From Comamonas sp. BIGb0152 (GTDB taxonomy: Bacteria > Pseudomonadota > Gammaproteobacteria > Burkholderiales > Burkholderiaceae_C), in NCBI RefSeq assembly GCF_024809975.1, contig NZ_JANUDY010000001.1, forward strand, positions 1 through 64,000: 64,000 nt of DNA, written 5' to 3'. Numbering within the stretch: the stretch's first letter is position 1; each line of letters starts with the position of its first letter. Shown here in pieces: positions 8,029 through 16,081 of the stretch. Below the pieces are notes generated by a model. It did not search any database and had not been told where the DNA came from. It saw only the letters and a list, made by a program, of their open reading frames with translations. The position numbers were made by a program, and so were the translations under genes.

Positions 8029-8949
8029 TCACCAGCTGGCATCCGCCCTTCCCGGTGGGCGCTGGGGCGCAAACACATCGACCAGATGGTCCACCAGCGC
8101 CTTGGTCTTGGCGGGCAGATGGGCGCCACCATGGAACTGCACATAGATGTCGGCGGGAGGCAGCCGCCATTCCGGCAGCACCCGCTGGAGCTGACCCGCG
8201 CGCACGAGTGGGCCGACCTCCCACTCTGAGCGCATGAGGATGCCGTGCCCCGCCATCGCCCAGGCCGTGGCTGCCTCTCCATCGTTGGCGCTCAGCGGCC
8301 CCCGGACTTTCACGGTTTCTGTCTGCGTTCCATGCCGGAGATGCCAAGTCCCAAATGCCTCGTCGCCCTCGCGGATGAAGAGGCAGGCGTGGCGCGTCAG
8401 CTCCTGCGGTGTGGATGGCGCCCCCGCCTCTTGCAGATAGCGCGGAGCGGCACAGAGCACGCGGCGGTTGCGTGCCAGCACTCTGGCCGTCCAGCGGGAA
8501 TCCGGCATATCGCCCATGCGGATGACCACGTCAAAACGGTCCTCCAGGAGGTTGGCAGGACGGTCGCTTAGCTGGAGCTGCACCTCCACTTGCGGAAAGC
8601 GGCGTGCAAACATTCCCAGCGCAGGCGCAATGTGCCGACGGCCAAAGCCGAAGGTGGCATTGACACGTACCAGGCCCTGCGGCACGGCGGCCGCCCCACC
8701 AATGGCGCGCTCCAGCGAACCGAGTTCCAAGAGCAGACGCGCGCCCTCCACAAGGTAGCGCTCGCCCTCAGGCGTGAGGCTCATGCGGCGGGTGGTTCTC
8801 TGCATAAGCCGAGCGCCGAGCCGTGCTTCGAGCGCCGCAAGACGCTTGCTGACAGCCGGACCCGTGACACCCAGCTGCTGGGCGGCGCTGCGCATGCTGC
8901 CCTCTTTGCTGAGCAGCGCAAAAAAGGCGATGTCAGAAAATCCATCCAT
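8029..8949 (-). CDS. LysR-family transcriptional regulator
   Basis: The protein has 306 residues from the ATG at 8949, which has GGAG six bases upstream; an in-frame GTG 36 bases earlier lacks a site. The helix-turn-helix reads AAQQLGVTGPAVSKRLAALE, followed by LMQRTTRRMSLTPEGERYL. The effector domain has the form of the CrgA-like subgroup. It is divergently arranged with the LeuC/LeuD/dehalogenase-like operon across fewer than 100 bases and is its probable regulator. The 3' end abuts the gene remnant of the previous block, so this is a likely insertion or rearrangement boundary. Confidence 0.9.
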   Translation of the reverse strand: MDGFSDIAFFALLSKEGSMRSAAQQLGVTGPAVSKRLAALEARLGARLMQRTTRRMSLTPEGERYLVEGARLLLELGSLERAIGGAAAVPQGLVRVNATFGFGRRHIAPALGMFARRFPQVEVQLQLSDRPANLLEDRFDVVIRMGDMPDSRWTARVLARNRRVLCAAPRYLQEAGAPSTPQELTRHACLFIREGDEAFGTWHLRHGTQTETVKVRGPLSANDGEAATAWAMAGHGILMRSEWEVGPLVRAGQLQRVLPEWRLPPADIYVQFHGGAHLPAKTKALVDHLVDVFAPQRPPGRADASW

Positions 8950-8959
8950 TCGTAACTCC

Positions 8960-8976
8960 AACGACCGAAAGTCGTT
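8960..8976. promoter_or_regulatory. Inverted repeat in the divergent LysR/leuC-like promoter
   Basis: AACGAC-CGAAA-GTCGTT is a perfect 6-bp inverted repeat located immediately upstream of the LysR start, within the short divergent promoter. It is a candidate LysR autoregulatory site. Confidence 0.4.
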
Positions 8977-9046
8977 CTCTGCCACGCATTGTATATTTTC
9001 ACTTCACCTGTGAGACTGGGGGCAAGTAACGACACAGAGCACCCAC

Positions 9047-10462
9047 ATGCACCGCACCCTTTACCGCAAGCTGGTCGACACCCATACCGTCGCCCAGCTC
9101 GACGCGCAGAACGTCTTGCTGTTCTGTGATCTGCATTTGATGAACGAGTACACCAGCCCCCAGGCCTTCGCCGGCCTGGACACGCAAGGGCGTCAGGTGC
9201 TGATGCCGGGCCAGAACATGGCCGTCGTCAGCCACGTCATTCCGACAGACCCGGGGGTGATCCGCGTCATCCGAGATACCGCGCCAGCGCTGCAGGCCAG
9301 CAACCTGCGCAAGAACTGCGAGCAGCATGGCATCCCCTTGTTCGACACCCAGGATGCGCTGCAAGGCATCGAGCACGTCGTAGCGCCTGAGCACGGCATG
9401 GTCCGGCCCGGCATGGTGGTCATTTGCGGCGACTCGCACACCACCACCTATGGTGCGCTGGGCGCGCTGGGCTTTGGCATCGGCACGTCGGAGGTCGAGC
9501 ATGTGCTGGCCACGCAGACCTTGGTGTACCGGCTGGCCAAGGATATGCGCATCCACATCGATGGCGTACTGCCGGTAGGCACCACCGCCAAAGACCTGAT
9601 TCTCATGGTCATCGGGCATATCGGTGCCCAAGGTGCCCGGGGCCACGTCATCGAGTTCTGCGGCACGGCGTTCGACGCCATGTCCATCGAAGCACGCTTT
9701 ACCGTGTGCAACATGGCCGTGGAGGCGGGAGCGCGTGGCGCCTTGATCGCGCCCGACCAGAAGGCCGCAGACTATGTGCTTGCACGTTCTGCGGACCTGG
9801 GCGGCGCCATGCAGGAAGCCGCCCTGCAGCACTGGGCCAGCCTGCGCAGCGATGCAGGCGCGGTGTTCGATGTGGAGCACCGTTTTGACGCCAGCGACGT
9901 GCCCCCGCACGTCACCTGGGGCACCAGCCCTGACCAGGTGGCGCCCATTGGCGGCGCGGTGCCTGACCCCGCGATGCAGGCCTCTGGGCCGATGCGCCGC
10001 AGTACCGAGCAGGCGCTGCGCTACACCGGGCTGGCAGCAGGCACGCCGCTGGAAGGCATCGCCATCCAGCATGTCTTCATCGGCTCCTGCACCAACGCCC
10101 GCATGGAAGACCTGCGGGCCGTCGCCGAGGTGGTGCGCGGGCGCCAGGTCGCCAAAGGGGTCCGTGCCATGGTGGTGCCGGGCTCGGGCGCGGTCAAGCA
10201 GCAAGCAGAAGCAGAAGGCATCGCCAGGCTGCTGCTGGATGCCGGCTTCGAATGGCGAGAGCCGGGTTGTTCCATGTGCCTGGCGATGAATGGCGACATC
10301 CTGGCCGACGGTGTGCGCTGCGCCTCCACCACCAATCGCAATTTCGAGGGGCGCCAGGGACGCGGCGCCATCACCCACTTGATGAGCCCTGCGATGGCCG
10401 CCGCCGCTGCCGTCACCGGCACCATTACCGACGTTCGACGTCTGGAGACCCTGCATGCGTGA
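9047..10462 (+). CDS. 3-isopropylmalate dehydratase-like large subunit (LeuC family)
   Basis: The protein has 471 residues, the normal size of LeuC. It belongs to the aconitase family of [4Fe-4S] hydro-lyases. The three cluster cysteines are recognisable: VICGDSHTTTYGALG, then GSCTNARMEDL, then PGCSMCLAMNGD. In leucine synthesis the enzyme isomerises 2- to 3-isopropylmalate; paralogs act on methylmalate, dimethylmalate or homocitrate. The following small-subunit gene overlaps by 8 bases. Placement with a LysR regulator and a dehalogenase-like hydrolase, and without leuA or leuB, argues for a catabolic paralog, but the housekeeping role cannot be excluded from this window. Confidence 0.88.
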   Translation: MHRTLYRKLVDTHTVAQLDAQNVLLFCDLHLMNEYTSPQAFAGLDTQGRQVLMPGQNMAVVSHVIPTDPGVIRVIRDTAPALQASNLRKNCEQHGIPLFDTQDALQGIEHVVAPEHGMVRPGMVVICGDSHTTTYGALGALGFGIGTSEVEHVLATQTLVYRLAKDMRIHIDGVLPVGTTAKDLILMVIGHIGAQGARGHVIEFCGTAFDAMSIEARFTVCNMAVEAGARGALIAPDQKAADYVLARSADLGGAMQEAALQHWASLRSDAGAVFDVEHRFDASDVPPHVTWGTSPDQVAPIGGAVPDPAMQASGPMRRSTEQALRYTGLAAGTPLEGIAIQHVFIGSCTNARMEDLRAVAEVVRGRQVAKGVRAMVVPGSGAVKQQAEAEGIARLLLDAGFEWREPGCSMCLAMNGDILADGVRCASTTNRNFEGRQGRGAITHLMSPAMAAAAAVTGTITDVRRLETLHA

Positions 10463-11138
10463 GCAACATATCCTGAGCGGCAAGATGGCCGCTCTGGCCA
10501 TCGAGAACCTGGACACCGACCAGATCATGCCCAAGCAGTTTCTGCACGGCATCGACAAGGCCGGGCTGGACAAAGGCCTGCTGTATGACCTGCGCTTTGA
10601 TGCCGAAGGCCAGCAGCGCCCAGGCTTTGTGCTGAACCAGCCCGAGCGCGCCGATGTTGAAATCCTGGTGGCCGGCGCCAACTTTGGCTGCGGCTCCAGC
10701 CGAGAGCACGCCGTCTGGGGGCTGCAGCAGTACGGCATCCAAGCCATCATCGCGCCCAGCTTCGGAGAAATTTTCTACTCCAATGCGATGAACAACCAGT
10801 TGCTGCTGGTCATGCTGCCTGAGCCGGACATCGCCCAGCTCATGGCCGATGCCCATAGCCTGGAGACCGCGCATGTCCATATCGACCTCCAGACGCTCCG
10901 GGTCAAGAGCCAGAGCGTGGATGCCGCCTTCAGCCTGTCAGAGCGCCACCACCGTATGCAGCTGGAGCGCAGAGACCTGATCGGCATGTCGCTGACGTAC
11001 CAGGCAGAGATCCGGCATTTTGCGCAGCGCCACTGGGAGGCCTATCCTTGGCTCAAAGACGTGGCCCTGCGCACCCGCCAGCACCTGGGCGCTACGCCAC
11101 GCGCACAGCAACCGGCAAGCTTTGGAGGAAAAGCCTGA
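10455..11138 (+). CDS. 3-isopropylmalate dehydratase-like small subunit (LeuD family)
   Basis: The protein has 227 residues, slightly longer than typical LeuD. It carries the swivel-domain signatures ENLDTDQIMPKQFL near the start and ANFGCGSSREHAVWGL in the middle, the latter being the LeuD/aconitase domain-4 motif. It forms the heterodimer with the preceding large subunit, whose stop it overlaps by 8 bases, and its own stop overlaps the start of the hydrolase gene as TGATG, indicating translational coupling. The Ala/Gln-rich C-terminal tail (about 15 residues) is an extension without known role. Confidence 0.88.
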   Translation: MREQHILSGKMAALAIENLDTDQIMPKQFLHGIDKAGLDKGLLYDLRFDAEGQQRPGFVLNQPERADVEILVAGANFGCGSSREHAVWGLQQYGIQAIIAPSFGEIFYSNAMNNQLLLVMLPEPDIAQLMADAHSLETAHVHIDLQTLRVKSQSVDAAFSLSERHHRMQLERRDLIGMSLTYQAEIRHFAQRHWEAYPWLKDVALRTRQHLGATPRAQQPASFGGKA

Positions 11139-12016
11139 TGTTCGACAGTTTTGACACCCGCGATGTACCCGTCAATGGCACCGTGCTGCGTTGCCGCATC
11201 GGCGGCTCCGGCCCCGCGCTGCTGCTGCTGCACGGCCACCCGCAAACCCATGTGATGTGGCACCGCGTGGCACCGACGCTGGCCGAGACATTCACGGTCG
11301 TCTGCGCCGACCTGCGAGGCTATGGCGACTCGGCACGCCCCGGGGCCAGCCCGCAAAACGAGGCCTACAGCAAGCGCACCATGGCCCAGGACATGGCCGA
11401 GCTGATGTCCAACCTGGGCTTCCCGCAGTTCCGCCTCGCCGCGCATGACCGGGGCGCCCGTGTAGCCCACCGACTGCTGCTGGACCATCCTGACCGGGTG
11501 CAACGCGCCATGCTGCTGGACATTGCACCGACCTTGGCCATGTACGAGCAAACGACGGAAGCCTTTGCCAAGGCCTACTGGCACTGGTTCTTTCTGATCC
11601 AGCCAGCACCACTGCCCGAGCGGCTGATTGATGCCGACCCCGCCGCCTACCTTCGCGATGTGATGGGACGCCGCCACGCGGGCCTGGGCGCCTTCACGCC
11701 CGAGGCGCTGCAAGAGTACCTGCGCTGCATTGCCATCCCGGGCACCGCCACCGCCATCTGCGAGGACTACCGCGCATCCGCAGGCATCGACCTGGAGCAC
11801 GACCGCGCCGACAGGGCCAAGCGCCACCAGGTGACGGCCCCGCTGCGCGTGCTCTGGGGCGCGGAAGGCGCTGTGGGGCGCTGCTTCCCGGTGCTGGACC
11901 TGTGGCGCGAGGCGGCCTCCGACGTCAGCGGCAAAGCGCTCGACTGCGGCCACTACATCGCCGAAGAGCAGCCGGCGCAGTTGCTGGCGGAGATGCGGGA
12001 GTTCTTTGCCGTCTGA
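11138..12016 (+). CDS. Alpha/beta hydrolase of the fluoroacetate dehalogenase type
   Basis: The protein has 292 residues from the ATG at 11138, with GGAGG just upstream and overlap with the LeuD-like stop. The fold signatures are the oxyanion segment LLHGHPQTHVMWHRVAP, RGYGDSARP, the nucleophile elbow AAHDRGARVAHR (Asp104), Asp128 and a late His in CGHYIAEEQ. In characterised fluoroacetate dehalogenases the Asp nucleophile is followed by two carboxylate-binding arginines, here Arg105 and Arg108, and the halide pocket has a His-Trp pair, here WHWFF at 148-152. All are present, so 2-haloacid (possibly fluoroacetate) dehalogenation is likely; an epoxide hydrolase is the alternative. Cytoplasmic. 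Confidence 0.82.
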   Translation: MFDSFDTRDVPVNGTVLRCRIGGSGPALLLLHGHPQTHVMWHRVAPTLAETFTVVCADLRGYGDSARPGASPQNEAYSKRTMAQDMAELMSNLGFPQFRLAAHDRGARVAHRLLLDHPDRVQRAMLLDIAPTLAMYEQTTEAFAKAYWHWFFLIQPAPLPERLIDADPAAYLRDVMGRRHAGLGAFTPEALQEYLRCIAIPGTATAICEDYRASAGIDLEHDRADRAKRHQVTAPLRVLWGAEGAVGRCFPVLDLWREAASDVSGKALDCGHYIAEEQPAQLLAEMREFFAV

Positions 12017-12032
12017 TGCGGTGGGAACTGCG

Positions 12033-12064
12033 AAGCCCGCTGAGGCCATCAGCGGGCTTTTCTT
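12033..12064 (+). terminator. Rho-independent terminator of the leuCD-like/dehalogenase operon
   Basis: AGCCCGCTGA and TCAGCGGGCT form a perfect 10-bp stem with a short loop, followed by TTTTCTTT. It starts about 17 bases after the hydrolase stop and closes the operon. Confidence 0.9.
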
Positions 12065-12074
12065 TGGGTGGGTG

Positions 12075-12860
12075 CTATCGACAAGCGGTTGGCTCTGGGA
12101 TGGTTGAACCGGGTGCACGAGTGACAGCTTCTGGCCGACTGCAGTCTCTAACCCTTGCAATGCGGGCGCTGCTTTTTGGCGGCGAGCACGCGCTTCGCGC
12201 ACCCTGTTCCTGAAGCCCGTCACCACATGTCTTTTCTGCAGCTCCATCCCACATGCAGGGGCGACCATGGATACCGGGCTTCATGCCCATCTCCTTAAAT
12301 TGATCCAGCACGCCCTCCACAAACCGATCCGGGCAATAGAAGGTACGGCCGCTGGATAATTCACTTCCCATCAACAGCTTCCAGCCGCCCAGCGGAACGA
12401 AGCAGTTCCGACCAAAGTACCAGAACCGTGTGGAGACCAGCGCGTTCTTGCCGCTGGTGTCATGAAGTGCTTCATCGCACCTGTGCGAGTTGTTAGGGAT
12501 CTGTCGGTACAGCCCATCTGCATCTCGCCAATAGATGTTGTCACCCGATCGAACCTCAGGGTCGGGCGAGTCCAGAACCGGTCGCTTCTTGAGAAAGCGT
12601 GCATCGTTGAAATACTCTGATAACTCCAGAGGCTCCTCGGTGAGCTGCATCAGGTACACGAGTCCGCCATAGGGGATGGACACGCCGTGTGCGCGGGCGT
12701 TCTGAACCAGCGCCTTGGAGGCGAATCCTGCCACCCAATCGTCCTTGACGCGTGTGCGGCGTATAGCGGGCTTGCAGGTGGCCAGAGTGATGGCGCCATG
12801 AAACGGATTAGGAGCAAATCCAGTGTCGTGGGTCATCTTGTAGCCGATTGCTTTGTTCAT
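12075..12860 (-). CDS. Nmad2-like putative nucleotide-modification-associated protein
   Basis: The protein has 261 residues. The start THDTGFAPNPFHGAITLATC, then KPAIRR, DDWVAGFASK and YFNDARFLKKRP followed by GDNIYWRD, matches what I remember of the nucleotide modification associated domain 2 (Nmad2), a family predicted by comparative genomics to work with modified DNA bases. Its biochemical activity is not established. The Nmad3-like gene ends 25 bp upstream on the same strand, so the two form an operon. The last 50 or so residues (from about GDGLQEQGARS) are low-complexity and unlike the rest, so the 3' end may be frameshifted or replaced. The base composition is lower in GC than the neighbours, consistent with transfer. 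Confidence 0.7.
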   Translation of the reverse strand: MNKAIGYKMTHDTGFAPNPFHGAITLATCKPAIRRTRVKDDWVAGFASKALVQNARAHGVSIPYGGLVYLMQLTEEPLELSEYFNDARFLKKRPVLDSPDPEVRSGDNIYWRDADGLYRQIPNNSHRCDEALHDTSGKNALVSTRFWYFGRNCFVPLGGWKLLMGSELSSGRTFYCPDRFVEGVLDQFKEMGMKPGIHGRPCMWDGAAEKTCGDGLQEQGARSACSPPKSSARIARVRDCSRPEAVTRAPGSTIPEPTACR

Positions 12861-12885
12861 CTTTCAAGTGCTCTCTATCAGGTTG

Positions 12886-13722
12886 TTACTGCATCAACGA
12901 CACCAGCCAGTCTTGCGCGGCAGCACTGGTGGCGGTGTCCATGACGAATTCCTGCCCCTTGCCAACTGTCTGAAGGTGCAAAGTACCGTCTAGCCGCGAC
13001 CAGCGGCTTGCAGCGTTATGGTATGAGAGCTTCAATCCGGAGGTATCCGGGTCCATCCAGTCAGGCACACGCCACAGGGAGCGAGAACGGCCCGGCACAG
13101 TCAACTGCAGGCGCTCAGTCCAGTGGGCAAATACGCCGGCGCCCGGAAACCGGCCACCAAGCATGGACTTCGCCCCAACGTAGATCGTATTGCTCTTGCC
13201 GATGGTGTCGGAAAACGCAACATGCGGATGGTCCTCCAACCAGGGATAGCGTTGCGCGCAATCAGGCGCGCAAGCGTCTATCACCGCAGCGATCTGCAAC
13301 CACCCGAAAAGGCTGTGAATGTCGGGCGATCCCGGCACATACCGCCACCGCCCACCGATAACTTCAGCCTGTCGGTACCAGCCGAAGAAAAGGAACAGAT
13401 CCCCCTCGCCCACACCTTGTCGGGCCAGATGACCTTGAGCCGCCGCCACCTGCCCCAACGATGGTTGCCAACCAGCCAACCTGGGAATCGCAGGGCTCTG
13501 AAGATCAGGGTCCAGATGGACCAGGGTGTCCGGTCCGATCTTGCCGCCCGTAAGGTCCGAGACCAGCATGTGCAGAGGGCCGGCTGAACTCTGGATGTCC
13601 CCAAGCGGTCGACCTTGCGTTGAAGGGATCGGCAGCGGCAGCAAGGTGCCATCCGGCAATATGGGGCTGGGCACACCCCCATATTGCGAGTCAAAGCCTT
13701 TGCGGCTGAAGATGATTTTCAT
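12886..13722 (-). CDS. Nmad3-like putative nucleotide-modification-associated protein
   Basis: The protein has 278 residues from the ATG at 13722; an in-frame ATG at 13779 would add 19 residues that are unlike the family start. It begins MKIIFSRKGFDSQYGG, continues with PSPILPDGTLLPLPIPS, HLDPDL and GQVAAAQGHLARQGVGEGDL then FLFFGWYR, and has GKSNTIYVGAKS later. I recognise these as hallmarks of nucleotide modification associated domain 3 (Nmad3). The domain is predicted to act on or recognise modified nucleotides; no activity is known. It is the upstream gene of the Nmad3-Nmad2 pair. No methyltransferase or nuclease lies beside it, so a standalone pair is the likely unit. Confidence 0.72.
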   Translation of the reverse strand: MKIIFSRKGFDSQYGGVPSPILPDGTLLPLPIPSTQGRPLGDIQSSAGPLHMLVSDLTGGKIGPDTLVHLDPDLQSPAIPRLAGWQPSLGQVAAAQGHLARQGVGEGDLFLFFGWYRQAEVIGGRWRYVPGSPDIHSLFGWLQIAAVIDACAPDCAQRYPWLEDHPHVAFSDTIGKSNTIYVGAKSMLGGRFPGAGVFAHWTERLQLTVPGRSRSLWRVPDWMDPDTSGLKLSYHNAASRWSRLDGTLHLQTVGKGQEFVMDTATSAAAQDWLVSLMQ

Positions 13723-13950
13723 GAGAGGTGGTGTCAGTCGATCGTTTGCGCGCGCCCGGCTGCGATGGTACCTCGGCATTACGACGCTCAGATTATTAGC
13801 TGTCAGCTGTCAGTCAACACAACGCCCCCATTCATGAGCCCTGCTCATGGCGGCATGCGCCCTAAAGGGCTCAATCAAAAGCCGCTAAATCTCTAGCATG
13901 CAAGCCATGGATCACCCGGCCGCGCCAGCGGCCCTACCCTGGAGTTGACT

Positions 13951-14061
13951 ATGCAGACTTACGGCTATGCCGCCCACAGCCGAGGCACGTTCGTGCCCAC
14001 CCAAAACTTTGACAACGGCCAGCACTGCGCCGAGCAGGAGGCCCAATGGGCAAACGCTTGA
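13951..14061 (+). pseudogene. 36-codon ORF, probably a truncated gene start
   Basis: An ATG at 13951 has a good ribosome site (GGAG, 7 bases upstream) and opens a 36-residue frame beginning MQTYGYAAHS and ending with a TGA that overlaps the start of the cupin gene. The first ten residues resemble the N-terminus of zinc-type NAD(P) alcohol dehydrogenases, which often sit beside cupin genes of this kind, but the resemblance stops there. I take it as the start of a gene that lost its body; it may now serve as a translated leader of the cupin gene. The 228 bp between 13723 and 13950 contain nothing else I can identify. Confidence 0.4.
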
Positions 14062-14513
14062 TAGCAGCAGGCGCCTCGGTGCTGATCAGCACCAGCATGG
14101 CCCAAGCCCAGGGCATCCCCATCAGCCCGGCCGGCACGCCCACCACGATGATCGGCGCGGCGCAGAACTTCAGCGGCCATGTCGCGGTCGACATCAAGGC
14201 TGCGGGTGACAGCGCGCAGCAAGGCAGCGTGGGCATGGTGGACTTTGCACCGGGGGCCCGCACGGCCTGGCACACCCACCCCGCCGGGCAGCTGCTGGTG
14301 GTGACGGATGGCAAGGGCTGGATTCAGCAGGACGGCCAGCCCCGGCAAAACATCCAGGCCGGTGATGTTGTCTGGATCGATGCCGATGTGCGCCACTGGC
14401 ATGGCGCTGCCACCACCACCGGCATGCGCCATTTGGCGGTGACCTATCTCAAAAACGGCAAGAACGCCGACTGGAAGGAGCTTGTCAGCGATGCGCAATA
14501 CAACCCCCACTAA
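14046..14513 (+). CDS. Exported cupin-domain protein
   Basis: The protein has 155 residues. A signal peptide (LIAAGASVLISTSMAQAQG) is followed by a single cupin barrel: GARTAWHTHPAGQLLVVTDG supplies the first metal motif (two His, then Gln in place of the usual Glu region), and GDVVWIDADVRHWHGA supplies the second with a late His. Members of this family include manganese-dependent hydroxynitrile lyases and proteins paired with carboxymuconolactone decarboxylases. Its start overlaps the upstream short ORF and its end overlaps a second short ORF, so it sits inside what looks like the leftovers of a larger operon. Periplasmic; substrate unknown. Confidence 0.85.
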   Translation: MGKRLIAAGASVLISTSMAQAQGIPISPAGTPTTMIGAAQNFSGHVAVDIKAAGDSAQQGSVGMVDFAPGARTAWHTHPAGQLLVVTDGKGWIQQDGQPRQNIQAGDVVWIDADVRHWHGAATTTGMRHLAVTYLKNGKNADWKELVSDAQYNPH

Positions 14514-14640
14514 ATACCTGCAGCAGCTGATGTGTGCGGCCGGGATGGTGGTGATGGCGGGAGAATCATTGGCACAGAGCACGGCGGCCAGCCCGGCGCT
14601 GGCCAAGACCTTGGCAGCGTCAGCCAGCCCGGGGCGCTAA
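14491..14640 (+). pseudogene. 49-codon exported ORF, probable truncated carboxymuconolactone decarboxylase gene
   Basis: Starting inside the end of the cupin gene, a 49-residue frame begins MRNTTPTKYLQQLMCAAG, has a signal-peptide-like core (CAAGMVVMAGESLAQS) and stops after TLAASASPGR, four bases from the end of the convergent NodT gene. Exported carboxymuconolactone decarboxylase proteins, which often follow this type of cupin, start with such a signal and an Ala-rich linker. Only the leader seems to remain. It could instead be an intact tiny exported peptide. Confidence 0.4.
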
Positions 14641-14644
14641 CGCC

Positions 14645-16081
14645 CTACTTCCCCTGCGCCTGCTGCTCCTGCTCCTGTCCCCAGCCTCCACCCAGCGCCT
14701 TGTACAAGGCCACGCTGGCGCGCAGCCGCTCCTGGTGCAGCTGCACCGCCAGGTCCTGGGCCTGGTAGAGCGAGCGCTGGGTATCGAGCAGCACCAGCTG
14801 CGTCTCGGCGCCTGCGCGGTAGCGGGCCTCCGCCAAGGCCAGCGCCCTGCGGGCCTGGCGCAGTTCCTCTTCTTGCGCCAGTGCCTGCTGCTGCACACCA
14901 GCAACGGCGTTCAAGGCGGTCTGCACATCGCTGAAGGCCTGGACAATGCTCTGGCGGTAGGCCAGCAACAGCTCCTCGCGCTGGGCCATCACCAAGTCAC
15001 GGTTGGCGGCCAGGCGGCCGGCATCAAAAATGGGCGCAGCCAAGCCTGCAGCCAGCGCGTACAGCGGGTTGTCCAGCACGCGGTGCAGCTGCCGGCCCTG
15101 CGCGCCCAGCTCGGCGGTCAAGGTCAGGCGCGGCAGCATGGCAGCGCGCGCGGCCTCCAAGTCGCCATCTGCTGCCTGCAAGCGCGCCTCGGCACGGGCA
15201 ATGTCGGGCCTGCGGGTGACCAGCGCGATGGGTTCGCCCTGGTCGATGCGCGGCACCTGCAAGGCCAGCACACTGCTTTGCGCAATGGCAGGGCCTTGCA
15301 CCCGGCCCAGCAGCAAGGCCAGGCTGCGCTGGGCATCGGCCTGCTGCTGGGCCAGCGCGGCCAGCGCACGGCGCTGCGCCGCCACCAGGCCGCGCTGCTG
15401 CGCCAGCTCCAGCGCCGTGGCAGCCCCCAAGCTGGCCTTGGATTGCACCAGCACCAGCAGGCGCTCGGCCGTTTGCAGATTGCGCTGGGCAATGTCGCCG
15501 CGCTCGCGCAGGCCCACATTCAGCAGCCAGGCATCGGCCACAGCGGCGGTGACCGACAAGCGCACCGTGTCGTGGTCAAAACTGCTGGCGCGCAAGCTGG
15601 CCCCTGCCGCATCGCGCTGCGACTGCAGTCGGCCCCACAGGTCGAGCTCATAGCTGGCCGCCAGGCCGACGGACAGGTTGCGGCCCGTCGTATCGGCATG
15701 GCCACCCAGCCGGCCCTGGTGCCCGGCCTGCGCCGAGGCGTTGACCGTGGGCAGCAGGTCGGCCCCGGCATAGCGGGCGCTGGCCTGCGCTTGCTGCACC
15801 CGCGCCATCGCTGCGGCCACCTCCAGGCTTTGCTGCTGGGCATCGGCCACCAGGGCATCGAGCTCGGCGCTGCCAAAGCTGCGCCACCAGCCCTGGTTGA
15901 CCGGGTCGCCCTGGCCACCCGCGCTGTCACTGCCTGCTGCGCCCGCAGCGCCCTGCCACTGGGCCGGCATATCCAGCGCCTGCAGCGGCGACGGCTGCAC
16001 CAACGGCGGGGCAGACACACAGCCGGCCAGCACCAAGGCCGCTGCCAGCACGCCGGCTGTTTTGAAGATCTGCATACTCAC
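14645..16081 (-). CDS. Outer-membrane efflux lipoprotein, NodT/OpmQ family
   Basis: The protein has 478 residues. The N-terminus MQIFKTAGVLAAALVLAGC ends in a lipobox, so the trimeric channel is lipid-anchored at the outer membrane. The two repeated TolC-like halves are visible as long Ala/Gln-rich helices, with VNQGWWRSFGSAELDALVADA early and RRPDIARAEARLQAADGDLE at the start of the second half, both NodT-family signatures. It overlaps the MacB-like gene by 4 bases and completes a tripartite exporter with it and the MacA-like adaptor. OpmQ of the pyoverdine recycling pump PvdRT-OpmQ has the same architecture and gene order. Confidence 0.9.
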   Translation of the reverse strand: MSMQIFKTAGVLAAALVLAGCVSAPPLVQPSPLQALDMPAQWQGAAGAAGSDSAGGQGDPVNQGWWRSFGSAELDALVADAQQQSLEVAAAMARVQQAQASARYAGADLLPTVNASAQAGHQGRLGGHADTTGRNLSVGLAASYELDLWGRLQSQRDAAGASLRASSFDHDTVRLSVTAAVADAWLLNVGLRERGDIAQRNLQTAERLLVLVQSKASLGAATALELAQQRGLVAAQRRALAALAQQQADAQRSLALLLGRVQGPAIAQSSVLALQVPRIDQGEPIALVTRRPDIARAEARLQAADGDLEAARAAMLPRLTLTAELGAQGRQLHRVLDNPLYALAAGLAAPIFDAGRLAANRDLVMAQREELLLAYRQSIVQAFSDVQTALNAVAGVQQQALAQEEELRQARRALALAEARYRAGAETQLVLLDTQRSLYQAQDLAVQLHQERLRASVALYKALGGGWGQEQEQQAQGK

